Assembly (NCBI GenBank): GCA_902547755.1
Contig: CACCPA010000003.1
Location: forward strand, 124,001-188,000
Direction: 5' to 3'
DNA length: 64,000 nucleotides
From: Halieaceae bacterium
Lineage (GTDB): Bacteria; Pseudomonadota; Gammaproteobacteria; Pseudomonadales; Halieaceae
Each line of letters begins with the position of its first letter. Within the stretch, counting starts at the first letter, position 1. The notes under the pieces were generated by a model. It was not told where the DNA came from. It was given only the letters and a program-made list of their open reading frames with translations, and made no database searches. A program made the position numbers and the translations under genes. This document shows positions 62,238 through 64,000 of the stretch, in pieces.

Positions 62238-64000
62238 TTAACGTATCTGATGCTGTGGCTGATTGTGCCACCAGAGCGTCGGCGCTGGGCGTGAGCCGGT
62301 CACCACCTCGCCGAGGTCGTTGGCACGATAGAGTCGCCCATTCACCATGACGTGCGTGATACGGTCAGTGCTCTTCACGTCCTCGAGCGGGTTGCCATCG
62401 ACCACCTGCAAGTCTGCCAGCTTCCCAGTTTCGATCGAACCTAGGTCGGCATCCATACCGAGGTAGCGCGCAGGGTTGATGGTCGCTGTTGCCAGCACCT
62501 GCATTGGGCTCATGCCTCCCTCGGCAAAGCTCCACATTTCCCAGTGGGTTGCCAGCCCCTCCCGCTGTCCGTGAGCACCGGTATTGACCAACACACCGAG
62601 CTCCATTAGCTCTTTTGCTACAGCCGCCGCATCATCATCACGGTAGTCTGGTTCGGGTGCGGTCACCCGCCGAACGGCGCGCGGTTGCAGCACGGTGGGC
62701 GGAACAAAGTGTGACAGTAGGGGGTGCTTCCAGACTTCGGTATCTCGGTAGAAGCGATCCTCGGAGGTCAATCCACCGTAGGTCACGCCTAAGGTCGGTG
62801 TGTACCCAACACGGGTGTTCGACCAAAAGTCACGGACATCATCGTATATTTTTAAGGTGGGAATATTGTGCTCGATGCCTGTCGAACCGTCGGCCACTAG
62901 ATTCATGTCCATGTTATACAGCGAACCGCCTTCAGCAACCACCAACATACCGGCATCACGCGCGGCCTCGATGACCATTTGTCGCTGCGCTCGGCGCGGT
63001 TGATTATAGTTTTTGACACTGATGGCCCCCTGAGCCTTGAGGCGATCAACCACGGCTTTGGCGTCATCGATCGACTCAATGGGATCAAAGCCTGTGCTCT
63101 TCGCCCCGTAGATGATTTCTCCCGTGGAAAAAATGCGCGGTCCGATGATCTTCCCTGCGCGCTGATATTCAGCGGCCGGAAAGACTTGAGCGGCTCTGCT
63201 TGAGGGGTTGTGCACGGTCGTGACCCCGAGCGCCAGGTGCGCAAGGAGCGACCAGTTATTTTGAGGGATGATGTCGTCCCGTCCGTAAGGTCCGTGTGCA
63301 TGCGCATCGATATAGCCCGGCATCAGGGTTTTCCCAGCCAGATCGACCTGCGATGCACCGTCGGGGATGGAAACATCACCAGTGGCGCCCAGCGCCACAA
63401 TGCGATTGTCCTCAACGATGACAACGCCATTCTCAATGACATCTCGCGCCGAGTTCATGGTGATGACGCGAGCATTGGTAAAGGCCACAAGTCCCCGTGG
63501 ACGATCGGAGTCTACCGAGAGGCTAAGATCAGCAATTTGCCGGGCTTCGTTTGTGCCGGTGCCCAAAGAGCCATCGACGCTGTACTGGAAAAAGCGCGGA
63601 CCTACGCTCCAGGCGAGCGATGTGCCATCAGCGTTCCAATGAATGAATTCACCGCCCGGCGCGCTAACACGTTCGGTCGCGAAGGCAGCGGGGCCGGACG
63701 CGTTATTTGGGATGGCAGACAGATCGATAGAGCGACCTGTCATGGGCAGCGCCGCAACGTAAAGGCGTCCCGCCTCACGATAAGCGACGTGTTTGCCTAC
63801 GGGCGACATGCGAATGACGGTGGCCAGCGGCGAGCTCGCGTGCGTCCGCACGTCTTCACCATCGTGATTCATGGAAATAAGTTCGGTGGAAGCGTCATCA
63901 CTACCGCGACCGACCGCAGAGCTCGCGCGTTCATTGGCGTAAATGCGGTCTTCGGGGCCAAAGTGGGGTGACCCGCCACGTCGACTGACAAATTGAGCCT
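62238..64000 (-). CDS. TolB-like propeller plus amidohydrolase, N-terminus beyond the window
   Basis: The minus-strand frame is open to the window edge at 64000. In-frame ATG codons inside (the first is at 63872) are not the true start, because the codons before it read as beta-propeller sequence (SRRGGSPHFGPEDRIYAN). The visible part has remnant propeller blades (SPVGKHVAYREAGRLYVAAL, GGEFIHWNADGTSLAWSVG). An amidohydrolase barrel follows, with the HxH metal motif YIDAHAHGP, then TTVHNPSS, SVKNYN, GIEHNIPT and LVNTGAHGQ. It ends in the metal-dependent-hydrolase tail GSIETGKLADLQVVDGNP. Such periplasmic fused proteins cleave amides or peptides. It is upstream of the M20 gene in the same operon. 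Confidence 0.92.
   Translation of the reverse strand, partial: AQFVSRRGGSPHFGPEDRIYANERASSAVGRGSDDASTELISMNHDGEDVRTHASSPLATVIRMSPVGKHVAYREAGRLYVAALPMTGRSIDLSAIPNNASGPAAFATERVSAPGGEFIHWNADGTSLAWSVGPRFFQYSVDGSLGTGTNEARQIADLSLSVDSDRPRGLVAFTNARVITMNSARDVIENGVVIVEDNRIVALGATGDVSIPDGASQVDLAGKTLMPGYIDAHAHGPYGRDDIIPQNNWSLLAHLALGVTTVHNPSSRAAQVFPAAEYQRAGKIIGPRIFSTGEIIYGAKSTGFDPIESIDDAKAVVDRLKAQGAISVKNYNQPRRAQRQMVIEAARDAGMLVVAEGGSLYNMDMNLVADGSTGIEHNIPTLKIYDDVRDFWSNTRVGYTPTLGVTYGGLTSEDRFYRDTEVWKHPLLSHFVPPTVLQPRAVRRVTAPEPDYRDDDAAAVAKELMELGVLVNTGAHGQREGLATHWEMWSFAEGGMSPMQVLATATINPARYLGMDADLGSIETGKLADLQVVDGNPLEDVKSTDRITHVMVNGRLYRANDLGEVVTGSRPAPTLWWHNQPQHQIR

Noticed and set aside
1-64000. Search for tRNA, rRNA, CRISPR, insertion sequences and phage genes
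   Set aside because: The intergenic gaps showed no tRNA T-arm-like GGTTCRANYCC with matching acceptor arms, no regularly spaced repeats and no transposase or integrase motif.

Overview
The window reads as a chromosomal segment of a free-living, aerobic, probably marine gammaproteobacterium. This is inferred from the gene mix: a TonB-dependent receptor, two RND pumps, a periplasmic sulfatase, a beta-1,3-glucan gene cluster, Tat-exported molybdenum hydroxylase, large GST-like proteins, a haloalkane dehalogenase and a DUF3604 protein. That mix resembles OM60/NOR5 (Halieaceae) or SAR92-type genomes, but there is no rRNA or marker gene here to prove it. Coding density is high. Operons commonly use 4-bp ATGA overlaps, and GTG and TTG starts are frequent. 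I found no tRNA, rRNA, CRISPR array, insertion sequence, integrase or phage gene.

Layout. 1-114: the last codons of a + strand gene and its terminator. 180-2893: an IorAB-type molybdenum hydroxylase pair. 3070-7302: an RND permease and its lipoprotein adaptor. 7391-8935: a thiamine-diphosphate enzyme. 9108-17605: a beta-glucan cluster made of two GH17-like hydrolases, a very large GH149-like beta-1,3-glucan phosphorylase, a GPH-type sugar symporter and a GH2-like TIM-barrel enzyme. None of these enzymes has a visible signal peptide, so the cluster appears to process imported laminari-oligosaccharides in the cytoplasm by hydrolysis or transglycosylation plus phosphorolysis. The divergent control region at 10934-11259 holds a 34-bp imperfect dyad.

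17852-24447: a penicillin-acylase-family enzyme, a sterol-desaturase-like membrane oxygenase, a cytochrome c, a hotdog thioesterase, a small uncharacterised protein and an M20D amidohydrolase. 24734-33234: a TetR regulator followed by a sulfatase, a DUF1330 protein, two long GST-like proteins, a membrane-anchored hypothetical, an acyl-CoA dehydrogenase and a haloalkane dehalogenase. This looks like a catabolic neighbourhood of unknown substrate. 33424-35747: an Lrp/AsnC regulator divergent from alanine dehydrogenase, then a Coq7-family protein. 35899-40782: an MFS carrier coupled to a MatB-like acyl-CoA synthetase, DNA polymerase IV and a VOC protein.

40906-48316: two tandem serine beta-lactamase-fold hydrolases, an S9 peptidase, a small lipoprotein and a DUF3604 protein. 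48575-52874: the truncated N-terminus of a Tat-exported FAD oxidoreductase, an ACT-domain protein and a large TonB-dependent receptor with a recognisable promoter and palindromes. 53068-57408: a second RND pump with adaptor. 57644-58213: a thiolase remnant without its N-terminal half. 58287-64000: a rubredoxin-reductase fusion, a YeiH-family transporter, an M20 glutamate-carboxypeptidase-like enzyme and a beta-propeller/amidohydrolase gene cut by the window end.

The most distinctive region is the cytoplasmic beta-glucan cluster. The two truncated genes, the long GST pair, the duplicated serine hydrolases and the receptor control region are secondary points of interest. Functions are assigned from sequence motifs and remembered family features; no search was run.
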